A stretch of DNA of 64,000 nt. It comes from UBA11400 sp964473555 (lineage in GTDB: Bacteria; Bacteroidota; Rhodothermia; Balneolales; HLUCCA01). The notes beneath the pieces are model-generated. The model was not told the DNA's origin, searched no databases, and saw nothing but the letters and a program-made list of their open reading frames with translations. Below, one piece after another: positions 1 through 9,218 of this stretch. Each line of letters opens with the position of its first letter. The first letter of the stretch is position 1. Location: positions 496,001 to 560,000 of the forward strand of contig CAYYPL010000001.1 in the NCBI GenBank assembly GCA_964473555.1. Reading direction: 5' to 3'. Made by a program: the position numbers and the translations under genes.

Positions 1-1557
1 TGTCTGAATACGTGCCGAATAGTCAACATGAGTAATTGAAGGAAGTTCTGATCTGAGTTGATATAATTTCTCGAACCCATTTTTATGAGCAAGATTTTTA
101 TTAGACCTTTGCTCTTTGACCTGTGCTACCATAAGCATATACGGACTCTCCCCTTCATACTCAAAATAATCGGAAACTGAATCGAGTAGAATACTTGGAG
201 CAAACGGGCGAAAACTTTCACGGAATTTAATCTTGACATTCAGCACTTTTTGCATCTCTTCTGACCTTGGATCGGCCAGTATGGATCTGTTGCCTAATGC
301 TCGTGGACCAAACTCCATTCTTCCCTGAAACCATCCAACTACATGTTGTTGATCCAGTAATCTAGATATTTCTTTATAGAGATCCTCGTCGGAATAACAT
401 GTGGCTTGATATGCATGCTTTACTATCCAATTTGATATCTCTTCGTTAGACCACTCAGGCCCAAGGTATGCACCTTTCATGGAATCAGAGGTATTCTCTT
501 GGATATATCTGGCGTTATCCAGGTACTGATACCATCCAAACAGAGCAGCTCCCAAAGCGCCCCCGGCATCACCCGAAGAAGGTTGTACCCAAATATTTTT
601 GAATAGTCCTGATCTTTTCAATCTGCCGTTTGATACGCAATTCAATGCAACCCCACCGGCCAGACACAAGTTGTTTGACCCGGTTTTATCTTTGGCATAG
701 CTTGCAGCTCGAAACACGATTTCTTGTGTCACTTGCTGGATAGAGGCTGCAATGTCCATTTCCTTCTGTGTGATAGGAGTTTCTGGCTTTCTGGGTGGTC
801 CACCAAATAGCTTGTGAAATTTGGAACTGGTCATTGTAAGTCCCTGCGAATAATTGAAGAAACTTTGATCCATTAAAAATGATCCGTCATTTTTAAGATC
901 AATCATTTTTTCACGTATAAGGTCGTAATACACAGGATTTCCATAAGGAGCCAAACCCATAAGTTTATACTCACCAGAATTTACTTTGAACCCTGTGTAG
1001 TAGGTAAATGCGGAGTAAAGTAACCCTAGGGAGTGTGGAAAGTGCTGTTCTGCCAGAATTTCAAACTTGTTCCCTTTTCCAAATGCTATGGAACTCGTAG
1101 TCCATTCACCGACACCATCCATGGTCAAAATTGCAGATTCATCGAACGGTGAGGGAAAGAAGGCTGAAGCTGCATGTGATTGATGATGTTCAGTAAATAT
1201 CAATTTCCCTTCAAAACCTAATTCCGACTTTATTTTGTCTGAAATCCAAAGTTTGTCTTTAATCCAGATCGGAAGTCCTTTCCAGGCGCTAAATAACCCC
1301 TTGGGAGCGTAAGCGAGATAAGATTCAAGCAATCGTTCAAATTTCAGAAATGGTTTATCATAGAAAACGACGAGATCAAGCTGTTTAATCGAGACTCCTG
1401 CCGTTTTCAGGCAGAATTCAATGGCATTTTTGGGGTAACTCTGATCGTGTTTCTTGCGAGTGAAACGTTCTTCCTGTGCAGCTGCAAGGATTTCCCCATC
1501 CTTGATCAGGGCTGCTGCTGAATCGTGGTAGTAACAGGATAATCCGAGAATAATCAT
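1..1557 (-). CDS. Carbamoyltransferase, NodU/CmcH family (3' part cut by window edge)
   Basis: This reads as the first 519 codons of a NodU/CmcH-type O-carbamoyltransferase, which moves a carbamoyl group from carbamoyl phosphate onto a sugar or natural product. The protein begins MIILGLSCYYHDSAAA, the typical N-terminal kinase-like (Kae1-type) opening. It then shows HHQSHAAS near residue 123, which holds metal/nucleotide-binding histidines, an ATMDG-like segment (ILTMDGVGEW), LAGGVALNCVSNG, and the C-terminal FGPRALGNRSILADPR signature. The frame stays open to base 1, so the true C-terminus lies outside. The ATG at 1557 follows a strong terminator hairpin by about 15 nt. The neighbouring ugd and uxs genes suggest a role in decorating a surface polysaccharide; that substrate is inferred only. 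Confidence 0.9.
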   Translation of the reverse strand, partial: MIILGLSCYYHDSAAALIKDGEILAAAQEERFTRKKHDQSYPKNAIEFCLKTAGVSIKQLDLVVFYDKPFLKFERLLESYLAYAPKGLFSAWKGLPIWIKDKLWISDKIKSELGFEGKLIFTEHHQSHAASAFFPSPFDESAILTMDGVGEWTTSSIAFGKGNKFEILAEQHFPHSLGLLYSAFTYYTGFKVNSGEYKLMGLAPYGNPVYYDLIREKMIDLKNDGSFLMDQSFFNYSQGLTMTSSKFHKLFGGPPRKPETPITQKEMDIAASIQQVTQEIVFRAASYAKDKTGSNNLCLAGGVALNCVSNGRLKRSGLFKNIWVQPSSGDAGGALGAALFGWYQYLDNARYIQENTSDSMKGAYLGPEWSNEEISNWIVKHAYQATCYSDEDLYKEISRLLDQQHVVGWFQGRMEFGPRALGNRSILADPRSEEMQKVLNVKIKFRESFRPFAPSILLDSVSDYFEYEGESPYMLMVAQVKEQRSNKNLAHKNGFEKLYQLRSELPSITHVDYSARIQT

Positions 1558-1572
1558 ATCGGTAAAATAAAC

Positions 1573-1611
1573 AAAAAAGGGATAGACGTAATCAACGCTA
1601 TCCCTTTTTTT
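1573..1611 (-). terminator. Intrinsic terminator after the greA-ugd-uxs operon
   Basis: An inverted repeat (GGGATAG at 1579-1585 against CTATCCC at 1598-1604) is flanked by A-runs on the left and T-runs on the right, so it can work in both directions. On the minus strand it lies 20 nt past the uxs stop codon and ends about 15 nt before the carbamoyltransferase ATG. Confidence 0.8.
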
Positions 1612-1630
1612 CAAAGAGTATTATTCATAT

Positions 1631-2566
1631 TCAGACCAAATGCTGAAAATAATCAAGTGTTCTACGAAGTCCTTCAGACCTGTCGACTTTCGCTGACCAT
1701 CCCAAAATCTCTGTTGCTTTCGTGATGTCGGGTTGTCTTACTTTGGGATCATCGTGTGGCAAATCTTTGAATATGAGTTTAGATGAACTACCTGTAAGTT
1801 CTAAGATTTCGAGTGCAAACTCTTTGATTGTGATCTCCTGGGGATTCCCAATATTTACCGGATACACGTAATTACTTTGGGATAGTTTATATATGCCATC
1901 AACCAAGTCGTCGATATAACAGAAAGATCTGGTTTGTGATCCATCGCCGAAAATGGTGATATCCTCACCCCGTAGAGCCTGACCCATAAATGTAGGGAGT
2001 GCACGACCGTCATCGAGTCTCATGCGGGGGCCATAGGTGTTGAATATTCTCACGATTCGAGTATCTACCTGGTGGAATCTGTGATAAGCCATAACTATAG
2101 CTTCGGCAAAGCGTTTCGCTTCATCGTAAACACCACGTAGACCGATAGGATTCACGTTTCCCCAGTATTCCTCGTTTTGGGGATGAATTAGTGGATCGCC
2201 ATACACTTCAGAAGTTGAAGCTAACAATAACCGAGCGTGCTTCGCCTTAGCCAATCCAAGTGCGTTGTGCGTACCAAGAGATCCCACTTTCAAGGTCTGT
2301 ATTGGCATTTCGAGGTAATCTATGGGTGATGCCGGTGATGCAAAATGTAGAATCAGATCAAGATCACCATGTAGGTGGATATAATTGGTCACATCGTGAT
2401 GAATGAATGTGAAATCAGGTCTTGGTAGAAGATGTTCGATATTTTGCAGCCTGCCGGTGATGAGATTGTCCATACAAACTACTTCATAGCCCTGAGAAAG
2501 ATATCTTTCACAAAGATGTGAACCTAGAAAACCTGCTCCACCGGTAATGAGGACTCTTTTAGACAT
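1631..2566 (-). CDS. uxs: UDP-glucuronate decarboxylase (UDP-xylose synthase type)
   Basis: This is a short-chain dehydrogenase/epimerase of 311 residues that converts UDP-glucuronate to UDP-xylose with bound NAD+. The N-terminal Rossmann motif GGAGFLG is at 9-15, the catalytic Ser/Thr region STSEVYGDP near 118-125, and the YxxxK pair at Y147/K151. The segments EEYWGNVNPIG and RIFNTYGPRM are typical of the UXS branch rather than of UDP-glucose 4-epimerases. It overlaps the end of ugd by 8 nt, and Ugd makes its substrate, so the two enzymes form a two-step route from UDP-glucose to UDP-xylose. Length is normal for the soluble bacterial enzyme, with no membrane anchor. The product probably feeds a cell-surface polysaccharide. 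Confidence 0.93.
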   Translation of the reverse strand: MSKRVLITGGAGFLGSHLCERYLSQGYEVVCMDNLITGRLQNIEHLLPRPDFTFIHHDVTNYIHLHGDLDLILHFASPASPIDYLEMPIQTLKVGSLGTHNALGLAKAKHARLLLASTSEVYGDPLIHPQNEEYWGNVNPIGLRGVYDEAKRFAEAIVMAYHRFHQVDTRIVRIFNTYGPRMRLDDGRALPTFMGQALRGEDITIFGDGSQTRSFCYIDDLVDGIYKLSQSNYVYPVNIGNPQEITIKEFALEILELTGSSSKLIFKDLPHDDPKVRQPDITKATEILGWSAKVDRSEGLRRTLDYFQHLV

Positions 2567-3884
2567 TTATGTTTCTTCTCCCAACGCTAAAGTAAATAAA
2601 TCCAGTTTCTTCCAACCTATCCAGATCGTACAGATTACGTCCATCAAAAATTACCTGAGTTTTCATCAGGGATTTCATTTCATCAAAATCTGGACGTCTG
2701 AACTCGTTCCACTCTGTGCAAATAACCAGAGCATCAGCTCCTGAAATGGCCTGAGTTGATCCATTTACAAATTGGATTTTTGAGGATTTTTCTGGTCCAA
2801 AAGCGATTTTGAAAGTCTCTATGGCCTCCGGATCGTAAGCTTTGATAGTAGCTCCAGCCTTAATAAGCTCATCCAAGACGTACAATGACGGAGCTTCACG
2901 TACATCATCGGTTTCAGGTTTGAACGCTAATCCCCATATACCAAAAGTGTAGCGGCTAAGATCGTTACCATAGTATTTTTTGATTTTCGCTACGATAGAA
3001 ACTTTTTGGGTTTCATTAACCGACATGACCGATTTTAGAATTTTAAAATTGTATCCGTATTCATCAGATGTAAAATCAAGAGCCTGGACATCTTTAGGAA
3101 AGCAACTACCTCCATAGCCTATACCGGGAAACAGAAAACGTTTACCGATTCTTGAGTCGGTACCAATTCCACGACGAACATTATCGACATCGGCACCTAC
3201 CAATTCACAGACATTGGCAATCTCATTCATAAATGTGATTTTTGTTGCCAAAAAAGCATTTGCTGCATATTTCGTAAGCTCAGAACTGCGTTCATCCATG
3301 ATGATAATGGGGTTACCACTTCTGACAAATGGTTCATAAAGTTGCTGCATCAGTTTGGCAGCCCTTTCACTTCGTGTTCCAACTACAACACGCTCAGGTT
3401 TCATAAAATCTTCAACGGCGACACCCTCCCGAAGGAATTCGGGATTTGATACGACGTCAAACTCTACAAATGTACTCTGGCGGATTTGTTCAGCTACTTT
3501 ATCGGCAGTTCCGACGGGAACGGTACTTTTGTTCACGATCACTTTGTAGCTGGTCATGATCTTGCCAATTTCGGTTGCTACATTGAGTACGAACTGCAAA
3601 TCAGCCTGTCCGTTTGCACCTGGTGGTGTTGGTAAGCACAGAAAAATGATATCACTCTTGTCTACTGCTTCCCTTAGATTCTCTGTAAAATGAAGACGAC
3701 CTTCACGAACGGATCTATCAAAGATATTTTTCAAGCCGGGTTCATAAATTGGAAGTTCTCCGTTACGAAGAGCGGCTAATTTCTGAGGATTGTTATCGAC
3801 GCATATTACATGATTACCCGTTTCAGCAAAACATGTTCCTGTGACTAATCCTACATATCCGGTACCAATTACACCAATTTTCAT
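2559..3884 (-). CDS. ugd: UDP-glucose 6-dehydrogenase
   Basis: This 441-residue enzyme oxidises UDP-glucose to UDP-glucuronate in two NAD+-dependent steps. The NAD-binding motif GTGYVGLVTG is at 7-16 and the catalytic cysteine is C261 in GYGGSCFPKD. Other family marks are NPEFLREG near 147-154, the central helical dimer segment around ELTKYAANAFLATKI, and the C-terminal UDP-binding domain (WGLAFKPETDDVREAPS). It starts 11 nt after greA and overlaps uxs by 8 nt, so the three genes are probably one transcript. Length and active site look complete. Confidence 0.95.
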   Translation of the reverse strand: MKIGVIGTGYVGLVTGTCFAETGNHVICVDNNPQKLAALRNGELPIYEPGLKNIFDRSVREGRLHFTENLREAVDKSDIIFLCLPTPPGANGQADLQFVLNVATEIGKIMTSYKVIVNKSTVPVGTADKVAEQIRQSTFVEFDVVSNPEFLREGVAVEDFMKPERVVVGTRSERAAKLMQQLYEPFVRSGNPIIIMDERSSELTKYAANAFLATKITFMNEIANVCELVGADVDNVRRGIGTDSRIGKRFLFPGIGYGGSCFPKDVQALDFTSDEYGYNFKILKSVMSVNETQKVSIVAKIKKYYGNDLSRYTFGIWGLAFKPETDDVREAPSLYVLDELIKAGATIKAYDPEAIETFKIAFGPEKSSKIQFVNGSTQAISGADALVICTEWNEFRRPDFDEMKSLMKTQVIFDGRNLYDLDRLEETGFIYFSVGRRNINV

Positions 3885-3895
3885 GTTATTGTTGA

Positions 3896-4366
3896 TTAAC
3901 GTTCAATGTTTTGTACTTCAAGTTCTAATTTTCCTGCCGGAACCTGTACGTTGACCACATCTCCGATAGAGTTTCCCATCAACGCTTTTCCGATTGGAGA
4001 CTCTACAGATATTTTACCGAGATTGAAATCAGCTTCCTGGGGTGAAACCAAGGTATACTTCATCGTTTTAGATGTCTTTTTATTCAATACGGTTACCGTC
4101 GAAAGAATGGTAACCTTGCTTGTGTCAAGATTTTTCTCGTCTAAAACTCTGGCATGTGCCAATGCATTTTCAAGTTCTGCAATACGTTTCTCCATGTAAG
4201 CTTGCTCTTCTTTGGCAGCCTCATATTCGGCATTTTCGCTCAAATCTCCATGAGATCGTGCTTCGTCGATCTTTGCTGCAATCTCTTTTCTTCCTCGGGT
4301 TTTTAGATCACGCAACTCTTCATTGAGTTTGTCGAATCCTTCCTGCGATAGGTAATTTATTTTCAC
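3896..4366 (-). CDS. greA: Transcription elongation factor GreA
   Basis: GreA rescues backtracked RNA polymerase by stimulating cleavage of the extruded transcript in the secondary channel. The protein has 156 residues, the standard length. Residues 1-75 form the antiparallel coiled coil, with the tip carrying the acidic pair in ARSHGDLSENAEYEAAKEEQ around residues 37-56. The C-terminal half is the FKBP-like domain, including ISVESPIGKALMGNSIGD. It is the first gene of a greA-ugd-uxs run. Its leader holds a terminator-like hairpin 24 nt before the start codon, so expression may be limited by premature termination. Confidence 0.96.
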   Translation of the reverse strand: MKINYLSQEGFDKLNEELRDLKTRGRKEIAAKIDEARSHGDLSENAEYEAAKEEQAYMEKRIAELENALAHARVLDEKNLDTSKVTILSTVTVLNKKTSKTMKYTLVSPQEADFNLGKISVESPIGKALMGNSIGDVVNVQVPAGKLELEVQNIER

Positions 4367-4389
4367 GTCGACTTTCGTTGGTTCTGATT

Positions 4390-4424
4390 AAAAATAAGAA
4401 CGACGCCTTGAAAGCGCCGTTCCT
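4390..4424 (-). terminator. Terminator-like hairpin in the greA leader
   Basis: On the minus strand, AGGAACGGCGC (4424-4414) pairs with GCGUCGUUCUU (4406-4396) over 11 bp including G-U wobbles, with a 7-nt loop. It is followed by AUUUUU (4395-4390). The wobble pairs favour the minus-strand RNA. No minus-strand gene lies upstream, so the hairpin falls between the greA promoter region and the greA start at 4366. It therefore looks like a leader terminator or attenuator rather than an end-of-operon signal. Confidence 0.6.
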
Positions 4425-4514
4425 TTAACTTAAACTGAAGTAATTTCTTTAAATTTTACCCTAATATAAGCAACATCCTTGTTTAAATAAATCACATTCA
4501 ACTCCTATGACATT

Positions 4515-5054
4515 TTGAATAAAAAACTGGATACCAAATCAATCTTTCTGAATAATCAGGAACGAAAATGTCCACCAGGATTTGATAAGACACTTGTCTG
4601 GTTACATAATATCAGAAGCCTTCATAATGTCGGATCGATATTCAGATCTGCAGATTCATTCGGCATAGATCAATTGATACTCAGTGGGTACACCCCTCGT
4701 CCACCAAGAGCTGAGATCTCAAAAACTGCTTTAGGAGCCGATGAGTACGTTGATTGGGTCTGTTTTGATACAATCGAAACCGCCTTGGACTACATAAACC
4801 TTTCTCATTATAGGTTTATTGGATTTGAACAAACAACTGAATCTATTCCAATTAACGATCTAAAATACGACTCAAAACCGACTTGTCTCATACTCGGCAA
4901 TGAACTACATGGAATAGATGATGGGATACTTCCGTACCTGGATGTCACGGTTGAAATCCCTCAGTACGGAAGAAAGCACTCCTTGAATGTCTCTGTTGCA
5001 GCAGGTATTGCGTTGTTTCACCTGCATGAATTATACCGCAAACAATCCAAATAG
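4515..5054 (+). CDS. TrmH-family (SpoU) RNA 2'-O-methyltransferase
   Basis: A 179-residue SPOUT methyltransferase that would methylate a ribose 2'-OH in tRNA or rRNA using S-adenosylmethionine. Motif 1 is seen in LHNIRSLHNVGSIFRSADSFG (about 30-50), with the conserved N and R. Motif 2 is CLILGNELHGIDDGIL, and motif 3 is the trefoil-knot sequence RKHSLNVSVAAGIALF. The start is a TTG at 4515; an ATG at 4507 is out of frame and stops after three codons. There is no N-terminal substrate-binding domain, so the RNA target cannot be named. The metG ATG follows 73 nt after the stop. Confidence 0.87.
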   Translation: MNKKLDTKSIFLNNQERKCPPGFDKTLVWLHNIRSLHNVGSIFRSADSFGIDQLILSGYTPRPPRAEISKTALGADEYVDWVCFDTIETALDYINLSHYRFIGFEQTTESIPINDLKYDSKPTCLILGNELHGIDDGILPYLDVTVEIPQYGRKHSLNVSVAAGIALFHLHELYRKQSK

Positions 5055-5127
5055 TGGATTTGGTTTTCATTTAGATGCCGTTCGTGGTATTTTTGGGGGA
5101 TTGATCTATTCCAGAAACAAAGTATCT

Positions 5128-7149
5128 ATGAGCAAAAGAACACTTGTTACCTCCGCACTCCCCTACGCTAATGGTCCTATTCACCTGGGACATCTGGCGG
5201 GAGCATACCTTCCGGCAGATTTATATGTTCGTTTTATGCGCCTTTGTGAGGAGGATGTTCTGTTCATCTGTGGGTCCGATGAACACGGAGTACCAATTAC
5301 CATTGCGGCGGACAAAGAGGGTGTTTCGCCTCAGGATATCGTAGATCGTTACCACTTTATGAATAAGGATATTTTCGAACGTGTTGGAATCTCCTTTGAC
5401 TATTACGGAAGAACGTCGTCTGCCGTACACCATCAGGTCTCATCCGACTTTTTTAGTACACTTCACGATAAAGGTATCTTTAAAAAAAAGACGGAAAAAC
5501 AACTATTCGATGCTCAAGCTGGAAAGTTTTTAGCGGATAGATACGTAAAAGGAACCTGTCCCAAATGTGGAAACCCGGATGCTTATGGGGATCAATGTGA
5601 AAAATGCGGTACCAGTCTTTCTCCATCAGAGTTGATCCATCCCAAAAGTATGTTGACCGGATCTGAACCAGAACTCCGTGAGACAGAACACTGGTATCTG
5701 CCATTAGGCTCCCTTCAACCCGAAATTGAAGCGTGGCTTGATACTCGTAAAGGATGGAAAAACAATGTAATGGGTCAATGTAAAAGTTGGATCAGCGGGG
5801 GTTTGACCGATCGTGCGGTGACACGAGACCTAAACTGGGGTGTGCCTGTTCCATTAGACGAGGCCAAAGGCAAGGTACTGTATGTGTGGTTTGACGCTCC
5901 AATTGGTTACATCTCAGCGACAAAAGAATGGGCAATACAGCAAGGTGATGAATCGAAATGGAAGGATTATTGGCAAAATGAGAATTCCAGACTGATTCAT
6001 TTTATTGGGAAAGATAACATCGTGTTTCATTGTATCATGTTTCCTGCGATGCTCATGAAACACGGCAATTTTATCCTTCCTGAAAATGTACCTGCCAATG
6101 AATTTTTGAATCTCGAGGGAAGAAAACTTTCAACTTCACGGGGATGGGCAGTTTGGGTGCATGAATATCTGGAGACGTTTGATGCTGACTGTCTGAGATA
6201 TGTTTTGGGAACGATCATGCCTGAAAACAAAGACTCGGATTTTTCCTGGAAAGATTATCAAACGCGTGTGAATAGCGAATTGGCCGATATCCTCGGGAAT
6301 TTCATATTCCGGACTCTCAGTTTCACAAATCGATTTTTCGATACTAAAGTGCCCGAATTGATTAACCCAAATTCACTCGACCTATCCACACTGAATGAAA
6401 TTTCCTCGATCAAATCTCAGATAGAGACCGCATACAAAGAATTCAGACTACGAGATGCTATTTCATTATCGATGAATCTGGCCCGAGTAGGAAACAGATA
6501 CTTCACGGAAACAGAACCCTGGAAAGTGTTAAAAGCAGACCCTGTGATGGCAGGTACCAGTATCCACGTTTGTTTACAACTGGTTGCAGCATTGAGTATC
6601 ATTTTCGATCCAATTTTGCCAGGGAAAATGAAAACACTTCGCCAATACCTTCATCTCGATACTGTCCAATGGGCGACTATCGGAAGTACAATGCTCGAAG
6701 CTGGACAACAGGTAGAACAAGGCGAGATATTGTTCACTAAAATCGAAGATGATCGTATCGAAGCTCAGATTGCAAAACTTCATAATTCGGATAATAAAGA
6801 TATATCGGTGATCTATGAACCTCTGGCTGAAGAAATTGAATATGATAGTTTTATCTCAAATGACCTACGAACTGCAGTTATTATTGATGCTGAAAGAATG
6901 CCGAAATCAAAGAAACTTCTTCGTTTAACTGTCGACATTGGTTTTGAAACACGTCAAATACTTTCCGGGATTGCAGAACATTTTGAGCCGAATGAAGTCA
7001 TTGGCAAGCAGGTAGTTATTGTAGCCAACCTGAAGCCCCGTAAAATGATGGGAATCGACAGTCAGGGAATGATTTTGATGGCAAATAACCCTGACGGATC
7101 TTTATCGTTCGTTGAATCGAAGGGTGAACCAGGAAGCCGAATCAGCTGA
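5128..7149 (+). CDS. metG: Methionyl-tRNA synthetase
   Basis: Class I synthetase that charges tRNA-Met, 673 residues. The start chosen is the ATG at 5128, giving MSKRTLVTSALPYANGPIHLGH. An upstream in-frame start at 4987 would run into trmH and add 47 unrelated residues. The HIGH-type motif is HLGH at 19-22. A zinc knuckle has C144, C147, C157 and C160. The KMSKS loop reads KLSTS at 333-337, a common variant. Residues from about 575 to the end form the extra OB-fold tRNA-binding domain (Trbp111-like) that promotes dimerisation. The next gene begins 2 nt after the stop codon. Confidence 0.96.
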   Translation: MSKRTLVTSALPYANGPIHLGHLAGAYLPADLYVRFMRLCEEDVLFICGSDEHGVPITIAADKEGVSPQDIVDRYHFMNKDIFERVGISFDYYGRTSSAVHHQVSSDFFSTLHDKGIFKKKTEKQLFDAQAGKFLADRYVKGTCPKCGNPDAYGDQCEKCGTSLSPSELIHPKSMLTGSEPELRETEHWYLPLGSLQPEIEAWLDTRKGWKNNVMGQCKSWISGGLTDRAVTRDLNWGVPVPLDEAKGKVLYVWFDAPIGYISATKEWAIQQGDESKWKDYWQNENSRLIHFIGKDNIVFHCIMFPAMLMKHGNFILPENVPANEFLNLEGRKLSTSRGWAVWVHEYLETFDADCLRYVLGTIMPENKDSDFSWKDYQTRVNSELADILGNFIFRTLSFTNRFFDTKVPELINPNSLDLSTLNEISSIKSQIETAYKEFRLRDAISLSMNLARVGNRYFTETEPWKVLKADPVMAGTSIHVCLQLVAALSIIFDPILPGKMKTLRQYLHLDTVQWATIGSTMLEAGQQVEQGEILFTKIEDDRIEAQIAKLHNSDNKDISVIYEPLAEEIEYDSFISNDLRTAVIIDAERMPKSKKLLRLTVDIGFETRQILSGIAEHFEPNEVIGKQVVIVANLKPRKMMGIDSQGMILMANNPDGSLSFVESKGEPGSRIS

Positions 7150-7151
7150 TT

Positions 7152-9191
7152 ATGCTACATCTACAGTCAGCCGAGGCGTTGCGTGTTGCTGAGCGTTTCG
7201 GCGAAGATTATTTCGGCTATACATTTCAAGATAAAACCACCTTTTTTCGGGTTTATAGTCCACGTTCACCGTTAATCGAGATTATATTCAAAAACCATCC
7301 AAACGATAAGGAATACGAATCTCACCCTATGACCCGATTGCCAATTGGAGTCTGGGAGTATGTCACAAAAGTAAACGTAGTTGGCAAATGGTACGCTTAC
7401 AAAATTACTCCGGCTACAGACGGACTACCGTTTGATCAAACTGATACATGCATTGCAGACCCCTACTCGAAGTGGGTGGCTTTCAGAAATGATTATAATC
7501 AGGAAGCTTGGACTCTCATCTTCAAATCGCATGTGTTTGATTGGGAGGGTGACACTTTTGTTGGATCTGGTGACCCCAGAGACCTGATTATCTACGAGGC
7601 TCACATTCAAGATCTTGTCCATTATGATACTACGCGTCATTCCGACATCTCCTGTTTTGATTTGTTGGGAAATCCGGACAAGAGCAAAGCAATACAACAT
7701 CTTATTTCATTGGGTATCAATGCAATTGAGTTCTTGCCCCTGCAAAAGTTCGCTTATCATGAACCTCCATTTAATACAAAAACCCCTGAAGGCGTTACGA
7801 ATACATGGAATCCCTACTCAATAAATTACTGGGGATACATGACTTCATATTTTTTCGCGCCCGAATCGCGTTTCTGTTCGCCTTCAAAAATTGATTGTGG
7901 CGAATACTTCGGGATTAAACCCAATGGTTTAACTGAACTTAAAGAGTTGATTAAAATCCTGCATAAGCATGGAATCTCCGTGATCATGGATGTGGTATAC
8001 AATCATGTATCGCAATATGATCTGAATCCACTGAAATATCTCGACCGAATGTATTACTTTCGCCACGATGATCAGTACAATTTTACATCCTTCAGCGGTT
8101 GTGGAAATGATCTTAAGACTGAGGCACCGTTTGCCAGAAGATTGATTGTGGATTCAGTTCTTTACTGGATGAAAGAATTCCACATCGATGGTTTCCGATT
8201 TGATCTGGCCCAGCTAATGGACAACGAAACCTTGATTAAAATCAAGGAGGAAGCTCGAAAAATCAATCCTCATGTAGTTTTGATTGCTGAACCGTGGGGA
8301 GGTGGGTATAATCCGACAAGATTCTCAGAACTGGGGTGGCCATCCTGGAATGACCAGATACGAAATGGAATCAAAGGTTCAGATCCAATGCATGATAAAG
8401 GGTTGATATTCGGACACTGGCAAAGGGATACTTCCAGATTAAGTGTAGAAAACTTCCTTCGTGGAACATTACTTCATTACCCAAATGGGCGTTACTATCG
8501 ATCCATACACTCTGTAAACTATCTCGAGAGTCACGATGGTTACACCCTGGGTGATTTTATCCGATTGAGTTACAATCCAGATTTACATTATCGCGGATTA
8601 CCATCAAAAGATGCAGCTATTTCGCTGGGTCAACCTGAATTGAGTTCTGCAACTCTGGCAGCGTTTATACTCTTTGTCTCACAGGGAATAACGATGATTC
8701 ATGCAGGTCAGGAGTTTGCCAGAACCAAATGGATACCCTATGAAGAGGGTATCCATGATTCCGATTTTGGTAAATTAGATCACAACTCGTATAACAAAGA
8801 CAACAGGACAAATTACCTGGATTGGGATGATGCGGCGTTGAATCAATCTCTTCTCGATTATTACCGGGGTTTGGTGAAGATCAGATTACAAAGCCCTGCA
8901 CTACGAAAAGCATCGCCTGATAGTATCCACTTTCTCTCTTATGAAGATCCTTTGCATTTCAGCATGATGATTCACAATCATGGTACAACGGATAGATATG
9001 AATATTATATCTGTTTTAATGCTAATGCATTACGAGAACATGAAGCGGTTCTTCCTGACGGCGATTTCTGGGAATTATTGGTACAGGGAGTTCACGCTGA
9101 TGTACGTCCAATAACAACTTTAAAAGGTATTTTGAAAGTTGGTCCGTTATCAGGTATTTTGGCACGAAGAATTACAGAACACGTCAATTAG
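7152..9191 (+). CDS. GH13 family isoamylase/pullulanase-type glycoside hydrolase
   Basis: A 679-residue alpha-glucan enzyme, probably a debranching enzyme acting on alpha-1,6 bonds of glycogen or limit dextrins. The N-terminal 100 or so residues form a CBM48-like domain (GYTFQDKTTFFRVYSP). The TIM barrel shows all four GH13 regions: DVVYNHV; DGFRFDLAQL with the nucleophile Asp; IAEPWGGG with the acid/base Glu; and ESHDG with the transition-state Asp. NYWGYMTSYFFAPESR is typical of the GlgX/isoamylase/pullulanase I group. There is no signal peptide, so it is likely cytoplasmic. It begins 2 nt after metG, which looks like fortuitous operon sharing. Substrate within the group is uncertain. Confidence 0.85.
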   Translation: MLHLQSAEALRVAERFGEDYFGYTFQDKTTFFRVYSPRSPLIEIIFKNHPNDKEYESHPMTRLPIGVWEYVTKVNVVGKWYAYKITPATDGLPFDQTDTCIADPYSKWVAFRNDYNQEAWTLIFKSHVFDWEGDTFVGSGDPRDLIIYEAHIQDLVHYDTTRHSDISCFDLLGNPDKSKAIQHLISLGINAIEFLPLQKFAYHEPPFNTKTPEGVTNTWNPYSINYWGYMTSYFFAPESRFCSPSKIDCGEYFGIKPNGLTELKELIKILHKHGISVIMDVVYNHVSQYDLNPLKYLDRMYYFRHDDQYNFTSFSGCGNDLKTEAPFARRLIVDSVLYWMKEFHIDGFRFDLAQLMDNETLIKIKEEARKINPHVVLIAEPWGGGYNPTRFSELGWPSWNDQIRNGIKGSDPMHDKGLIFGHWQRDTSRLSVENFLRGTLLHYPNGRYYRSIHSVNYLESHDGYTLGDFIRLSYNPDLHYRGLPSKDAAISLGQPELSSATLAAFILFVSQGITMIHAGQEFARTKWIPYEEGIHDSDFGKLDHNSYNKDNRTNYLDWDDAALNQSLLDYYRGLVKIRLQSPALRKASPDSIHFLSYEDPLHFSMMIHNHGTTDRYEYYICFNANALREHEAVLPDGDFWELLVQGVHADVRPITTLKGILKVGPLSGILARRITEHVN

Positions 9192-9206
9192 TAAACTTAA
9201 TCGTTC

Positions 9207-9213
9207 AAAGGAG
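9207..9213 (+). promoter_or_regulatory. Shine-Dalgarno AAAGGAG supporting the TTG start of the symporter gene
   Basis: AAAGGAG lies 5 nt before the TTG at 9219. Purine-rich ribosome binding sites are rare in this window, so this one helps fix the otherwise doubtful TTG start. Confidence 0.65.
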
Positions 9214-9218
9214 CATCC

